This document shows positions 28,648 through 37,574 of a stretch of DNA of 64,000 nucleotides, piece by piece; positions within the stretch are counted from its first letter, which is position 1; the number at the start of each line of letters is the position of its first letter. This DNA is from Magnetospirillum sulfuroxidans. Lineage in GTDB: Bacteria; Pseudomonadota; Alphaproteobacteria; Rhodospirillales; Magnetospirillaceae. Under the pieces are notes generated by a model. The model had not been told where the DNA came from and searched no databases. It worked only from the letters and a program-made list of their open reading frames with translations. The translations under genes and the position numbers were made by a program. Location of the stretch: the NCBI RefSeq assembly GCF_018224925.1, contig NZ_JAGTUF010000001.1, forward strand, positions 1-64,000. The letters are read 5' to 3'.

Positions 28648-29562
28648 ATGATGATTAAGCGTATGTTGACGGTGATGGTTGCGCTGGTTCTGGTTGTATC
28701 GACCACCCATGCGGTCAGGGCGCAGCAGGATGCAGCCGATATTTTGCGGACCTTACAATTTCAATCGGGGACGATTTCCCTGGGGGCAAATCTCGCCCAA
28801 CTCAAGCTGAACGATAATTTCCGCTTTCTCAACAATGCCGACACTCAGACCTTTTTGACCCGCATTTGGGGCAATCCGCCGGGAGCCGGAAGGAACGCCC
28901 TGGGGATGATCGTCCCTGTCGATATGAGTTCGTCCGACGACAGCAATTGGGCCGCTTTGGTTTCCTATGATCCGTCCGGCTATGTCAGCGACGAGGAAGC
29001 CGGCAAGATCGATTACGATGAGCTGATGGCCGACATGAAAAAGGCCGTCGCCGAGGCCAGCAAGGAACGCGTCCAGCATGGGCACGAGAAGCTGGAATTG
29101 TTGGGATGGGCTAAAAAGCCATTCTATGACGCCAAAGAAAAAAAGATGTATTGGGCCAAACGTCTGCGCTTTGGCGATGCCGCCGAAGAGGCGCTGAACT
29201 ACGAAATCCGGATCTTGGGTCGCAAAGGGGTGTTGGATCTCAACGTTGTCGCCTCGATGAATTCTTTGCCTTCGATCGACCAGCGCGTGGGGGCCATCTT
29301 GTCGATGGTCGAGTTCAATAAGGGCAACACCTATGCCGAGTTCAATCCCAGTGTCGATCAAGCGGCGGCTTACGGTCTGGCCGGTTTGGTCGCGGGCGGC
29401 GTGTTGACCAAGGCGGGGTTCTTCAAGGGCTTGATCGCCTTGCTGTTCGCTTCGAAAAAGCTGCTTGGCCTAACCCTTATTGGCGGTGGCGCCGCGATTT
29501 GGGGGGCGTTCAAAGCCCTGTTCCGTCGCAAGTCCCCTCCCGCGGCGTCCTCGAACGAATGA
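28648..29562 (+). CDS. DUF2167 exported membrane protein
   Basis: A 304-residue protein with an N-terminal signal peptide (MMIKRMLTVMVALVLVVSTTHAVRAQ), a periplasmic domain with the family pattern FRFLNNADTQTFLTRIWGNPP and YVSDEEAGKIDYDELMADMKKA, and two hydrophobic segments near the C-terminus (AAAYGLAGLVAGGVLTK; LLGLTLIGGGAAIWGAF). ATG 28648 follows GGAGGGGGG. From memory this is DUF2167; its function is unknown. Its stop overlaps the start of a PrsW-like intramembrane protease gene (ATGA), so the two proteins are probably made together. It could be a substrate or partner of that protease. Confidence 0.82.
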   Translation: MMIKRMLTVMVALVLVVSTTHAVRAQQDAADILRTLQFQSGTISLGANLAQLKLNDNFRFLNNADTQTFLTRIWGNPPGAGRNALGMIVPVDMSSSDDSNWAALVSYDPSGYVSDEEAGKIDYDELMADMKKAVAEASKERVQHGHEKLELLGWAKKPFYDAKEKKMYWAKRLRFGDAAEEALNYEIRILGRKGVLDLNVVASMNSLPSIDQRVGAILSMVEFNKGNTYAEFNPSVDQAAAYGLAGLVAGGVLTKAGFFKGLIALLFASKKLLGLTLIGGGAAIWGAFKALFRRKSPPAASSNE

Positions 29563-30215
29563 CGCCGATCATCGCGGGGCTGGTTGGGGTTCTGGCCCCC
29601 ATGGCCTTTGTGTTGCTTTTGCGCCAAGTGTTTTTTGTGCGGGGAGAGCCTGGCGGTTTCGGGGTGTTCGCGGCCGGAGCCGCCGCTGCCTTCGTCGCCC
29701 TGATCGCCGAGCGCTATTTGTGGGCGTGGTTCGACCCGGTCTTGCCGGTTGGCTGGGCTCCGGTGGTCCGGGCTTTTTTGCTGATCGGGCTGGTCGAGGA
29801 ATTGGCCAAGACGGCGTTGATATATGCCCAGCTTTTCAAGCGCGGCCTGAGTTGGCGGCGTTATGCCATCGCCGCGGCCTGGATTGGCGCTGGTTTCGCC
29901 GGGGTGGAGAACTGTCTTTACATCCTGTCGCACGGCGTTGACGTGGTCTATGTGCGAACCTTTACCGCCACGCCGTTTCACGTCCTCAACGCGGTTGTCG
30001 CCGCCCGCCTGCTTTGGGTCGGCATCGCCGAGGGGCGCAATGGCTTGATTGTCGCAGCACTCGTTCTCGCCGTTCTGTTGCACGGTCTTTATGATTATCT
30101 GATTTTCATCGACCAGATCGGTGACGGAAAATTCTGGTTTGCGCTGACACTGACCGTTGCCATCGCCTTGACCTTGCTGTCGCGGCCGGACGAAGCCGCC
30201 CGGACATCGCCATAG
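29559..30215 (+). CDS. PrsW-type glutamic intramembrane protease-like protein
   Basis: A 218-residue protein with about seven membrane helices and the PrsW/CPBP-superfamily motifs: E80-E81-L-A-K (LVEELAKT), GFAGVE117-N, H141-V-L-N and H175-G-L-Y-D. PrsW cleaves anti-sigma factors in Bacillus; related proteins process other membrane substrates. No sigma or anti-sigma gene is adjacent; the coupled neighbour is the DUF2167 membrane protein. ATG 29559 overlaps the preceding stop by 4 bp; the longer frame would need a TTG with no clear site. A bidirectional terminator follows. Confidence 0.82.
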   Translation: MTPIIAGLVGVLAPMAFVLLLRQVFFVRGEPGGFGVFAAGAAAAFVALIAERYLWAWFDPVLPVGWAPVVRAFLLIGLVEELAKTALIYAQLFKRGLSWRRYAIAAAWIGAGFAGVENCLYILSHGVDVVYVRTFTATPFHVLNAVVAARLLWVGIAEGRNGLIVAALVLAVLLHGLYDYLIFIDQIGDGKFWFALTLTVAIALTLLSRPDEAARTSP

Positions 30216-30308
30216 GGTAGCTGGCGTCAGGGGGGGGATTTTCAGCACGGGACATGGTCGGGGCAATGCGCTTACCGGTGTGGCCGGACGCCGTCTCGGC
30301 ATGAAATG

Positions 30309-30338
30309 AACAGGGGGGCCTTGGCCCCCCTGTTTTTC
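30309..30338. terminator. Bidirectional intrinsic terminator
   Basis: AACAGGGGGGCC and GGCCCCCCTGTT (30309-30333) form a 12-bp stem with a 2-nt loop. TTTTTC follows on the plus strand. It sits between convergent genes (PrsW-like on plus, Do protease on minus). Confidence 0.88.
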
Positions 30339-30357
30339 TATTCGCCGGTGGGCGGTT

Positions 30358-31833
30358 TTACTTTTTCTTGCTCTCGGCCAGCGGCAACGCCACATAGCGG
30401 AGTGCCTGGGGGTTTTCCACCCGCAGCAACAGGAATTTCTGGCTTGAGGCCTTGGCCGCTTCCACCGCCTTGATCAGGTCGGCCGGATTGCGGACCGGCT
30501 TGTTTCCGGCTTCGATGACAACGTCGCCGGGCTTGATGCCCTTGTCGGCGGCGGCGCCGTCCTTGACGTCGGTGACCACCAGACCAACGGTGTCGTCTTC
30601 CAGGCCAAAGCGTTCGCGCAAGGCCGGGTTAAGGGGCGATACGGTCATGCCGGTGCCGGGAACCACCTGGCCTTGGGCCTGGGTTTGCGGCTTTTCCGGC
30701 GCCTTGGCCACTTCTTCCGGCTCTTCCGGCAATTCGCCGACCGCCACATCGAGGGTCATTCGCTTGCCATCGCGCCAGATTTCCACCGGAGTTTTCTTGC
30801 CGATGGCGGTTTCAGCGACGATACGCGGCAATTTGCGCATCTCGGTGATGTCGCGGCCATCGAACTTCAAGATGACGTCGCCGGGCTTGAGCTTGGCCTT
30901 GGCCGCCGGGCCGTCGGCGTTGATCGAGGCGACCAGGGCCCCCTTGGATTCGCTCAGGCCCATGGATTCGGCCAGTTCCGGGTCCAGCGACTGGATCCGC
31001 ACGCCCAACCAGCCGCGACGGGTGCGGCCGAACTGCTTGAGATCGTCGATAACCGGCTTGGCCAAGCTGGCCGGGATGGCGAAACCGATGCCGATAGAGC
31101 CCCCCGAGGGAGAGAAGATGGCGGTGTTGATGCCGACCACTTCGCCGGTGCTGTTGAACAGCGGCCCACCGGAATTGCCCCGGTTGATGGAGGCGTCGGT
31201 CTGGATGAAATCGTCATAGGGGCCGGCATTGATGTCACGGGCACGGGCCGAGACGATGCCGGCGGTGACGGTTCCGCCCAGGCCAAAGGGGTTGCCGATG
31301 GCTAAAACCCAATCGCCGATGCGCGAATCGTCGGAATTGCCCCAGGGCACCGCCACCAGCGCCTTCTTGCCGGGATCGATCTTAAGGACCGCCAGATCGG
31401 TCTTGGAATCGCGTCCGACCAGGGTGGCCTTGTGGGTGGTGTCGTCGTGCAAGGTGACGGTGATTTCGTCGGCGTCGGCGATGACGTGGTTGTTGGTCAC
31501 CACATAGCCGCCGGCATCGATGATGAAGCCCGAGCCCAGCGAGGTGGCGCGCTTGGGCGCGGCATCCGGGCGGGTTTGGCGTTCCAGGAATTCCTTGAAG
31601 AAATCCTCGAACGGCGAACCGGGCGGGAATTGCGGCATCTCGGGGACGCGTTCAGGATTCTTGATGGTTTGGGTGGTTGAGATGTTGACGACCGCCGGCA
31701 ACAACTTTTCCGCCAGATCGGCGAAACTGCCGGGGGCTTCGCGCGCCATTGCGGCGGCGCTTTGGGCGAAGATGGCCAGGGCGGCGATGGTGGTAACCAT
31801 CCATCGGCGAGAGACGATCATGGGACTGGGCAC
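30358..31833 (-). CDS. degP: Do/DegP-type periplasmic serine endoprotease
   Basis: A 491-residue HtrA-family protease with a signal peptide (to about residue 30), a trypsin-like domain with catalytic H116, D146 and S221 (GNSGGP), and two PDZ domains (around 255-345 and 395-480). It degrades or chaperones misfolded envelope proteins as an oligomer. The GTG start at 31833 has GGAGGG 9 nt upstream. MucD, DegQ and DegP names are interchangeable by sequence alone; two PDZ domains exclude DegS. It lies downstream of hflK-hflC-DUF2065 on the same strand, a common alphaproteobacterial order linking membrane and periplasmic quality control. Confidence 0.94.
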   Translation of the reverse strand: MPSPMIVSRRWMVTTIAALAIFAQSAAAMAREAPGSFADLAEKLLPAVVNISTTQTIKNPERVPEMPQFPPGSPFEDFFKEFLERQTRPDAAPKRATSLGSGFIIDAGGYVVTNNHVIADADEITVTLHDDTTHKATLVGRDSKTDLAVLKIDPGKKALVAVPWGNSDDSRIGDWVLAIGNPFGLGGTVTAGIVSARARDINAGPYDDFIQTDASINRGNSGGPLFNSTGEVVGINTAIFSPSGGSIGIGFAIPASLAKPVIDDLKQFGRTRRGWLGVRIQSLDPELAESMGLSESKGALVASINADGPAAKAKLKPGDVILKFDGRDITEMRKLPRIVAETAIGKKTPVEIWRDGKRMTLDVAVGELPEEPEEVAKAPEKPQTQAQGQVVPGTGMTVSPLNPALRERFGLEDDTVGLVVTDVKDGAAADKGIKPGDVVIEAGNKPVRNPADLIKAVEAAKASSQKFLLLRVENPQALRYVALPLAESKKK

Positions 31834-31889
31834 CGAAGTAACCCTCCTGCTGTATAGGTAAAGCGCTCAGTGATAACGTTTATAGCAAA

Positions 31890-32090
31890 CTATGGCGTTA
31901 TCAAGGCGGATCGCAGCAACCAGATGCCGCCGATTCCGATTATCGCGACCGTCAGTCCGATCCGGCGCAGGGTCGAACTGGGCAAAAGCGCGATCATCGC
32001 CATGGTCCGGCGCATGGCATCGGGGAACGCCGCATAGGCGATTCCCTCGATGGCCACGGCCAGACACAAGGCGGTCAGGAATTCCGTCAA
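31890..32090 (-). CDS. DUF2065 small inner-membrane protein
   Basis: A 66-residue protein with two hydrophobic segments (FLTALCLAVAIEGIAYAAF; IGLTVAIIGIGGIWLLRSA) and the conserved RRTM turn, the pattern of the DUF2065/YjeT family. The start is TTG 32090, overlapping the hflC stop (TTGA). In E. coli and many proteobacteria such a protein follows hflKC. The function is unknown; by position it may assist the HflKC/FtsH complex. Confidence 0.85.
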   Translation of the reverse strand: MTEFLTALCLAVAIEGIAYAAFPDAMRRTMAMIALLPSSTLRRIGLTVAIIGIGGIWLLRSALITP

Positions 32091-32953
32091 CGGCGGCTGG
32101 GGCCGTTGAAGGTGTCGAAGAATTCGCTGTTGGGCGACAGCACCAAGGTGGTGTCCTTGGCGAAGGCGGTGCGATAAGCCTCGAGTGAGCGATAGAATTT
32201 ATAGAAGCGGGCATCCTTGCCATAGGCTTCGTTGAAGATGCGTGACGATTCGGTGTCGCCTTGCGCCCGCAGGAAGTTGGCTTGGCGTTCGGCCTCGGCC
32301 AGGATGACGGTGCGTTCGCGGTCGGCGCGGGCGCGGATCTGCTGGCCCCATTCGTAACCCTGGGCGCGCAGTTCCTTGGCTTGGCGTTCGCGTTCGGACT
32401 TCATGCGGTCATAGATCGACTGGCTGGTTTCTTCCGGCAGGTCGGCGCGGCGGATACGGACGTCGGCGATGATGATGCCGTAAGAGGCGGAGCGCTCGGT
32501 CACCTCCTTGAGGATGTCTTCCATGATGCGGGTACGTTCGTCCGACAGCAACGACGGCAGCATCACCTGACCCATGACCCGACGCATGGCCGACGACACC
32601 ACCTGCGACATCTGGCCACGGGCATTGGATTCGTTTTTCAGCGCCTGATAGAACTTCAGCGGATCTTCGATGCGATAGCGGGCGAAGGTGTCGACGACGA
32701 TTCGCTTGGAATCGCCCAAGATGATTTCCTCGGCCGGCGGGTCCAGCGGCAGCAGGCGCAGATCATAGCGGACCACGTCCTCGATGAACGGCACCTTGAA
32801 GTGCAGGCCGGGCTGCTTGATGGTGGCGCGGTGGGCGCCCAGGCGCAGCACCAGGGCCTGTTCCGCCTGATTGACCACGAACAGCGACGAGCCGGCGAGG
32901 ATCAGCAGGCCGCCGACGATGGCGGCGACGAAGGGCAGCGAACGCGGGTTCAT
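32087..32953 (-). CDS. hflC: FtsH-modulating SPFH protein HflC
   Basis: A 288-residue protein with one N-terminal membrane anchor (FVAAIVGGLLILAGSSLFVV), an SPFH/band-7 domain facing the periplasm, and a coiled-coil tail (MKSERERQAKELRAQGYEW region). With HflK it forms a large cage around the FtsH protease and limits its access to membrane substrates. The start overlaps the hflK stop (ATGA). The length is slightly below that of E. coli HflC. Confidence 0.95.
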   Translation of the reverse strand: MNPRSLPFVAAIVGGLLILAGSSLFVVNQAEQALVLRLGAHRATIKQPGLHFKVPFIEDVVRYDLRLLPLDPPAEEIILGDSKRIVVDTFARYRIEDPLKFYQALKNESNARGQMSQVVSSAMRRVMGQVMLPSLLSDERTRIMEDILKEVTERSASYGIIIADVRIRRADLPEETSQSIYDRMKSERERQAKELRAQGYEWGQQIRARADRERTVILAEAERQANFLRAQGDTESSRIFNEAYGKDARFYKFYRSLEAYRTAFAKDTTLVLSPNSEFFDTFNGPSRR

Positions 32954-34095
32954 TGGGCGGCTCCCTTCAGTGAATTGAGCGGCAGATAAGGCACCACGCC
33001 CTGACCGCCCTTGGCGGCGGGATCAATGATGATCTTGGGCGCGTCCTTCATCACCTCTTCCATGGTTTCGAGGTACAGGCGGCGCTCGGTGACGTCGGGT
33101 GATTGCTTCCAGGCGTCGTACAGCGCCATGAAGCGCTTGGTCTGGCCTTGGGCCATGTTGAGCACCTGTTCCTTATAGCCTTCGGCGGCCTGAACCATCT
33201 TTTCCGCTTCGCCGCGGGCACGCGGGATGATGTCGTTGCGATAGGCTTCCGATTCGTTGCGGGCGCGTTCCTGGTCGGCACGGGCGCGCTGGACGTCGTT
33301 GAAGGCGTCGATGACCGCCGATGGCGGCTCCACCTTCTGCAGCTGCACCTGGGTGATCAAGATGCCGGCGTCATAGGAATCGAGCAGGCGCTGCAATTCC
33401 ACCTTGGCGGCGTCGGCGATGGGCTGGCGCTTGTCGGACAAGGCGGCCTGAATGGGATTGCGGCCGATCATGTCGCGCATGGCGCTTTCGGCGGCGACCT
33501 TCACCGTGCCTTCGGGGTCACGGATGTTGAACAGGAACTTGCCGGCGTCCTTGATCTGCCAGAATACGGTGAAATCGGCTTCGACGATGTTTTCGTCGCC
33601 GGTCAGCATGCGGCTTTCCTCGGGCACGTCGCGGCCGGAATTGCGATCAAAGCGCGAATCGCCGGCATTGCGGAAGCCCAATTGCAGCTGGTTGATCTTG
33701 GTCACCTGCGGCAACAGCACGGTTTCCATGGGATAGGGCAGGTGATAGCGCAGGCCCGGCTCGGTGGTGTCGACCCACTTGCCGAAGCGCAGCACCACGC
33801 CTTGCTGATCGGGTTGAACCCGATAGATGCCGGTCGCGGCCCAACCGGCGATGGCCAGCGCCACCAAGATGCCCAGGCCCTTGCCGCCCAGGCTGCCCAT
33901 GTCGCCGCCCGGCATGGCCTTGCGCAGTTTGTCCTGACCGCGTCGGATCATGTCTTCGATATCGGGGCCGCCGGGATTGCCGCCGCCGCCGGGACCACGG
34001 CCCCACGGGTTGCCGCCATTGCCGCCGCCACCGTTATTGCCGCCGCCGCTACCCCACGGGCCGCCGCCACCGTTACCACCGGAATTCCAAGGCAT
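32950..34095 (-). CDS. hflK: FtsH-modulating SPFH protein HflK
   Basis: A 381-residue partner of HflC. It begins with a Gly/Asn/Pro-rich cytoplasmic region (GGNGGGGPWGSGGG-like repeats, residues 5-50), then a membrane segment (GLGILVALAIAGWAATGIY), the SPFH domain and a helical tail. The long glycine-rich N-terminus is typical of HflK. The start ATG 34095 has AAGAGGAA upstream. It is transcribed divergently from apbC with 257 bp between starts, where I saw no clear regulatory motif. Confidence 0.95.
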   Translation of the reverse strand: MPWNSGGNGGGGPWGSGGGNNGGGGNGGNPWGRGPGGGGNPGGPDIEDMIRRGQDKLRKAMPGGDMGSLGGKGLGILVALAIAGWAATGIYRVQPDQQGVVLRFGKWVDTTEPGLRYHLPYPMETVLLPQVTKINQLQLGFRNAGDSRFDRNSGRDVPEESRMLTGDENIVEADFTVFWQIKDAGKFLFNIRDPEGTVKVAAESAMRDMIGRNPIQAALSDKRQPIADAAKVELQRLLDSYDAGILITQVQLQKVEPPSAVIDAFNDVQRARADQERARNESEAYRNDIIPRARGEAEKMVQAAEGYKEQVLNMAQGQTKRFMALYDAWKQSPDVTERRLYLETMEEVMKDAPKIIIDPAAKGGQGVVPYLPLNSLKGAAQ

Positions 34096-34352
34096 GCGCG
34101 TTCCTCTTGGCTCTATTCGTTCACTTTTGCCTTATAGGCCACCCGGACTTTCCGCGCAACGCAAGCTGGCGAGACAGTCGGGATTGTGCCCATATGGAAC
34201 AAGTTTGAAGGGATTCAAGGCGCTTTCGCGGCTGCTTTTTCCCGCACTTTCCCAAGCGGGGGCTTTCCAAAGTCAAGGCGCCCCCTTATATGAGTAAACT
34301 ATTGTGCAGTACGCGCCGTTACTGCGCTGCAACAACAGATAAGAGGGTGTTC

Positions 34353-35465
34353 ATGGCCGTGGTCTCCGAAAGCCAAGTGATTGAGGCACTAAAAGGCATC
34401 GTCGATCCCGACAAGGGGGCGGACATCGTGTCGCTGGGGATGGTGTCGGGCGTGGTGGTCAAGGATGGCCACGTCACCTTCGCCATCGAGGTCGAACCCG
34501 AGCGCGGCCCCAAGTTGGAGCCCTTGCGCAAGGCGGCGGAAAAGGCGGTGCACGATCTGGCCGGGGTGTTGACGGCGTCGGCGGTACTGACCGCCGAACG
34601 CAATGTCCAAGGCGGCCCCAAGGGGGGCCACGACCACGGGCCGGCGGGGCAGGAGCGGCCGTTGCTGCCCGACGTCAAGGCGATCATCGCCGTGGCTTCG
34701 GGCAAGGGCGGCGTCGGCAAATCCACCACGGCGGCCAATCTGGCCATGGCCTTGTCGCAGCAAGGCCTCAAGGTCGGTCTGTTCGACGCCGACATCTATG
34801 GCCCGTCGATGCCCCGTATGCTGGGCATCGAGGGTGAACCGGTCAGCCCCGACGGCCAGACCCTGTTGCCCATGGAAAGCTATGGCGTCAAGTGCATGTC
34901 CATCGGCTTTTTGGTCCCCGAGGACAGCCCGATCATCTGGCGCGGCCCCATGGTCATGGGCGCCATTCAGCAATTGCTGCGCGACGTCCAATGGGGCGAG
35001 CTGGACGTCATGGTCATCGACATGCCGCCGGGCACCGGCGACACCCAATTGACCATTAGCCAAAACCTGCCGCTGACCGGGGCGGTGATCGTCTCCACCC
35101 CGCAAGACATCGCCCTGCTTGATGCCCGCAAGGGGCTGAACATGTTCCGCAAGGTTGATATTCCGGTGCTGGGGATCATCGAGAACATGTCTTATTACGT
35201 CTGCCCGAAATGCGGCGACGAAGCCCATATTTTCGGCCATGGCGGCGCCAAGGCCGAGGCGGCCAAGCTGTCATGCGACTTCCTGGGCGAGGTGCCGTTG
35301 GATATCGTCATCCGCGAAACCGCCGATCGGGGCGAGCCGATCGTGGTGTCCAAGCCCTCCAGCCCGCATTCCAAGGCCTATCGCGATATCGCGAAAAAGG
35401 TTTGGGACAAGGTGCAGCTGATCCAAAGCGGGGCCAAGAAGGGGCCGAAAATTAGTTTCGAATAG
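34353..35465 (+). CDS. apbC: Mrp/ApbC-type Fe-S cluster carrier ATPase
   Basis: A 370-residue P-loop ATPase. An N-terminal DUF59/MIP18 domain (residues 1-75, VIEALKGIVDPDKG) is followed by the deviant Walker A G117-KGGVGKST-T125 and a conserved CxxC pair C284-P-K-C287 that bridges an Fe-S cluster between two subunits. Mrp proteins transfer clusters to apoenzymes in the cytosol. AAGAGGG precedes ATG 34353. It stands alone before a strong terminator. Confidence 0.95.
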   Translation: MAVVSESQVIEALKGIVDPDKGADIVSLGMVSGVVVKDGHVTFAIEVEPERGPKLEPLRKAAEKAVHDLAGVLTASAVLTAERNVQGGPKGGHDHGPAGQERPLLPDVKAIIAVASGKGGVGKSTTAANLAMALSQQGLKVGLFDADIYGPSMPRMLGIEGEPVSPDGQTLLPMESYGVKCMSIGFLVPEDSPIIWRGPMVMGAIQQLLRDVQWGELDVMVIDMPPGTGDTQLTISQNLPLTGAVIVSTPQDIALLDARKGLNMFRKVDIPVLGIIENMSYYVCPKCGDEAHIFGHGGAKAEAAKLSCDFLGEVPLDIVIRETADRGEPIVVSKPSSPHSKAYRDIAKKVWDKVQLIQSGAKKGPKISFE

Positions 35466-35516
35466 GGTTGTTTTCGCCTCGAATTCGCCATCATTGTAAG
35501 GCGAAAGTATGCAAGG

Positions 35517-35554
35517 TGCCGGACGGCCCAGGTTGGGCTTGTCCGGCATTTTTT
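35517..35554 (+). terminator. Intrinsic terminator after apbC
   Basis: TGCCGGAC (35517-35524) pairs with GTCCGGCA (35541-35548); an inner GCCCA/TGGGC extends the fold. TTTTTT follows at the 3' side. A weaker TTTCGCCT/AGGCGAAA inverted repeat lies just upstream. Confidence 0.9.
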
Positions 35555-35599
35555 GAACCGATAATTTCCCCATCGCTAAATTAACCGCAGGGTGGCTTG

Positions 35600-37162
35600 A
35601 TGTTTCGTGCGCTTATCGCGTTTCAGCCAGCCCTGGGGCACTTGGTCCGGGGCCGGGTGCTGCCGCTGACCTTCGCCTTTCTCTTGCTGGCCGTCGCCAC
35701 CCCGATCCTGTTCGAGCCGTTGCCGCCGTTGACCGATTACGTCAACCATCTGGCGCGCATGCATGTGATGACCCGGCTTGACGTCAATCCGGTCCTGGCT
35801 GAGTTCTACGAAATTCGCTGGGCCATCATTCCCAATCTGATCATGGACATGGTGGTGCCGCCGCTGGCCCATTCTTTCAGCGTGCTGCGCGCCGGTCAGA
35901 TGTTCTTGTTGCTGATGGTGCTGTTGCTGGTCACCGGTCCCATGGCGATCCACCGGGCCTTGTGGGGGCGTTATTCGCCGTGGCCCTTGCTGGCTTTTCC
36001 GTTGGTCTATAACGGCATATTCCTTTATGGGCTGGTCAATTACCTGTTGGGCACCGGCGTCGCCCTGTGGGGGGTGGCCGCCTGGATCGGCCTGCGCCGG
36101 CAAGCCCCCCAGGTGCGGGCCATCGTCTCGGCTGTCGTGGTGCTGGTCTTGTTCTTTTGCCATCTGTTCGCCGTCGGCTTGTACGGCATGACGGTGATGG
36201 CCTTTGAAATCTGGTGGCTGTGGGAAAATCGGGAGCGCCGCCGTGGGCTGCTGATGGCCGACCTCGCCGCTTTCGCCGCGCCGTTCCTGCCTGTTCTGCC
36301 GCTGATCCTGGCCAGCCCGACCATGGGGCTGTCGCATGAGATGGTGTGGGAATCCCGTGGCAAGCTGGAAGGCGTTTATCTGGCGGTGGAATTGTACCGC
36401 GACAACATTGATTTGCTGTTCGCGGGCATCGTGATCGGCGCCGGCCTGTGGCTGGCCAAGCGCGGGGCGCTGGGATTGCACCCCGCCGGTTGGGTTTTGC
36501 TGGCTTTGGGGACGGTGGTGTTCTTGTTGATGCCACGTCAGTTGTTCGGCTCGTGGATTGCCGATCAGCGTTTGCCGGTGGCGCTCTTTTTCCTGTTGCT
36601 GGGCTTTTTGGTTCCTGATCTGCGCGGGCTGTTTTCGCGTCGGGCGTTCTATCTGTGCCTCTGCGGTCTGACCCTGGCCCGCGTGGCCGAAGTGGGGATC
36701 AATTGGCGGGAACTGGCCGCCATCACCGACGATATGACCTTGGCGGTGTCCAACATCCCGCGCGGCAGCTTGGTGCTGGTGGCCGAGGCCGACGCTTCGA
36801 CCACCGACACGGCCTTGGTTCAGGCGCTTAGTCACGCGCCGTTGATCGCGGTGATCAGCCGCGATGCCTTGGTCTCGACCATTTTTTCGGTGCCCGGCAA
36901 GCAGGTGCTGAACATTCGCCGCACCCATGCGGATTTGGTTGACCGCGAGGATGGCTCGCCGCCGACCGTCAGCCAATTGGTTGCCACGGCTGATCGCGCC
37001 ACTCCAGGCAATCCGCGGTTTTGGGACTTCTGGCCCGGCCATTACGATTTCGTCTTCGTGCTTTATACCGAACCCAACGCCGCCAATCCCGACCCCGATA
37101 ATCTGGAATTCGTCGCCGAGGGTCGGGGCTTTCAGCTTTATCAGACCGCGCGCGGGGACTGA
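35600..37162 (+). CDS. Uncharacterised polytopic membrane protein
   Basis: A 520-residue protein with roughly ten to twelve hydrophobic helices and a soluble C-terminal domain from about residue 370. The first loop contains TDYVNHLARMHVM, and the architecture resembles GT-C-type membrane glycosyltransferases or mannosyltransferase-like proteins, but I cannot point to catalytic residues with confidence. ATG 35600 is chosen; a TTG just before it would add one residue. It stands alone between a terminator and the tmRNA gene. Confidence 0.78.
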   Translation: MFRALIAFQPALGHLVRGRVLPLTFAFLLLAVATPILFEPLPPLTDYVNHLARMHVMTRLDVNPVLAEFYEIRWAIIPNLIMDMVVPPLAHSFSVLRAGQMFLLLMVLLLVTGPMAIHRALWGRYSPWPLLAFPLVYNGIFLYGLVNYLLGTGVALWGVAAWIGLRRQAPQVRAIVSAVVVLVLFFCHLFAVGLYGMTVMAFEIWWLWENRERRRGLLMADLAAFAAPFLPVLPLILASPTMGLSHEMVWESRGKLEGVYLAVELYRDNIDLLFAGIVIGAGLWLAKRGALGLHPAGWVLLALGTVVFLLMPRQLFGSWIADQRLPVALFFLLLGFLVPDLRGLFSRRAFYLCLCGLTLARVAEVGINWRELAAITDDMTLAVSNIPRGSLVLVAEADASTTDTALVQALSHAPLIAVISRDALVSTIFSVPGKQVLNIRRTHADLVDREDGSPPTVSQLVATADRATPGNPRFWDFWPGHYDFVFVLYTEPNAANPDPDNLEFVAEGRGFQLYQTARGD

Positions 37163-37263
37163 TCCGATATGGCTTCGGCGGCCGATTTTACCCCCTGATC
37201 GCCGGATTTCCCAAAAGGCGCATGCTTGGGCTGGTGCTTGTGGCCGCACTGCACTATAGTGCT

Positions 37264-37545
37264 TGGGCCGGGTTTACCCGGCTATGGCGCTAAACGTCTT
37301 GTGGAATAGGCCTTGCGGACCCGGGGGCGGTACCCGGCGCCTCCACCAAAACTCCGAGGTTATGATCGGACAATGGGGGCGAAATAGGATCGACGCGGGT
37401 AGTAAAGACTTGGCTTGTGCTCGGCATGGTACCACCGATATCGGGCTAAACTTCACAAGTGCCAACGACAACGTTGAACTTGCCGCTGCGGCGTAATCCG
37501 TAAGCGCGGTCCGGGGGGAACCGGGCAACAGAACTCCCCCCACTT
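37264..37545 (+). ncRNA. ssrA: Two-piece (circularly permuted) tmRNA
   Basis: The gene is permuted as in alphaproteobacteria. The acceptor piece comes first: stem CCGGG, loop GGCGGTA, stem CCCGG (37321-37336), then the acceptor strand CGCCTCC and encoded CCA at 37346-37348. After a 26-nt intervening segment the coding piece begins GGGGGCG at 37375, which pairs with CGCCTCC over 7 bp including one G-U. The tag reading frame 37461-37496 encodes ANDNVELAAAA then TAA. Together with the first Ala from the charged tmRNA this marks stalled products for ClpXP. Both outer ends are approximate. A TATAGT lies just upstream, possibly the -10 element. sspB follows within 40 bp. Confidence 0.93.
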
Positions 37546-37574
37546 CCTTCGGTGACCGCCGGGAACGGGATTAA

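Noticed and set aside
35576-37249. 557-residue frame opposite the membrane protein gene
   Set aside because: Gln/His/Arg-rich antisense of a hydrophobic coding sequence, a known artefact of transmembrane genes.
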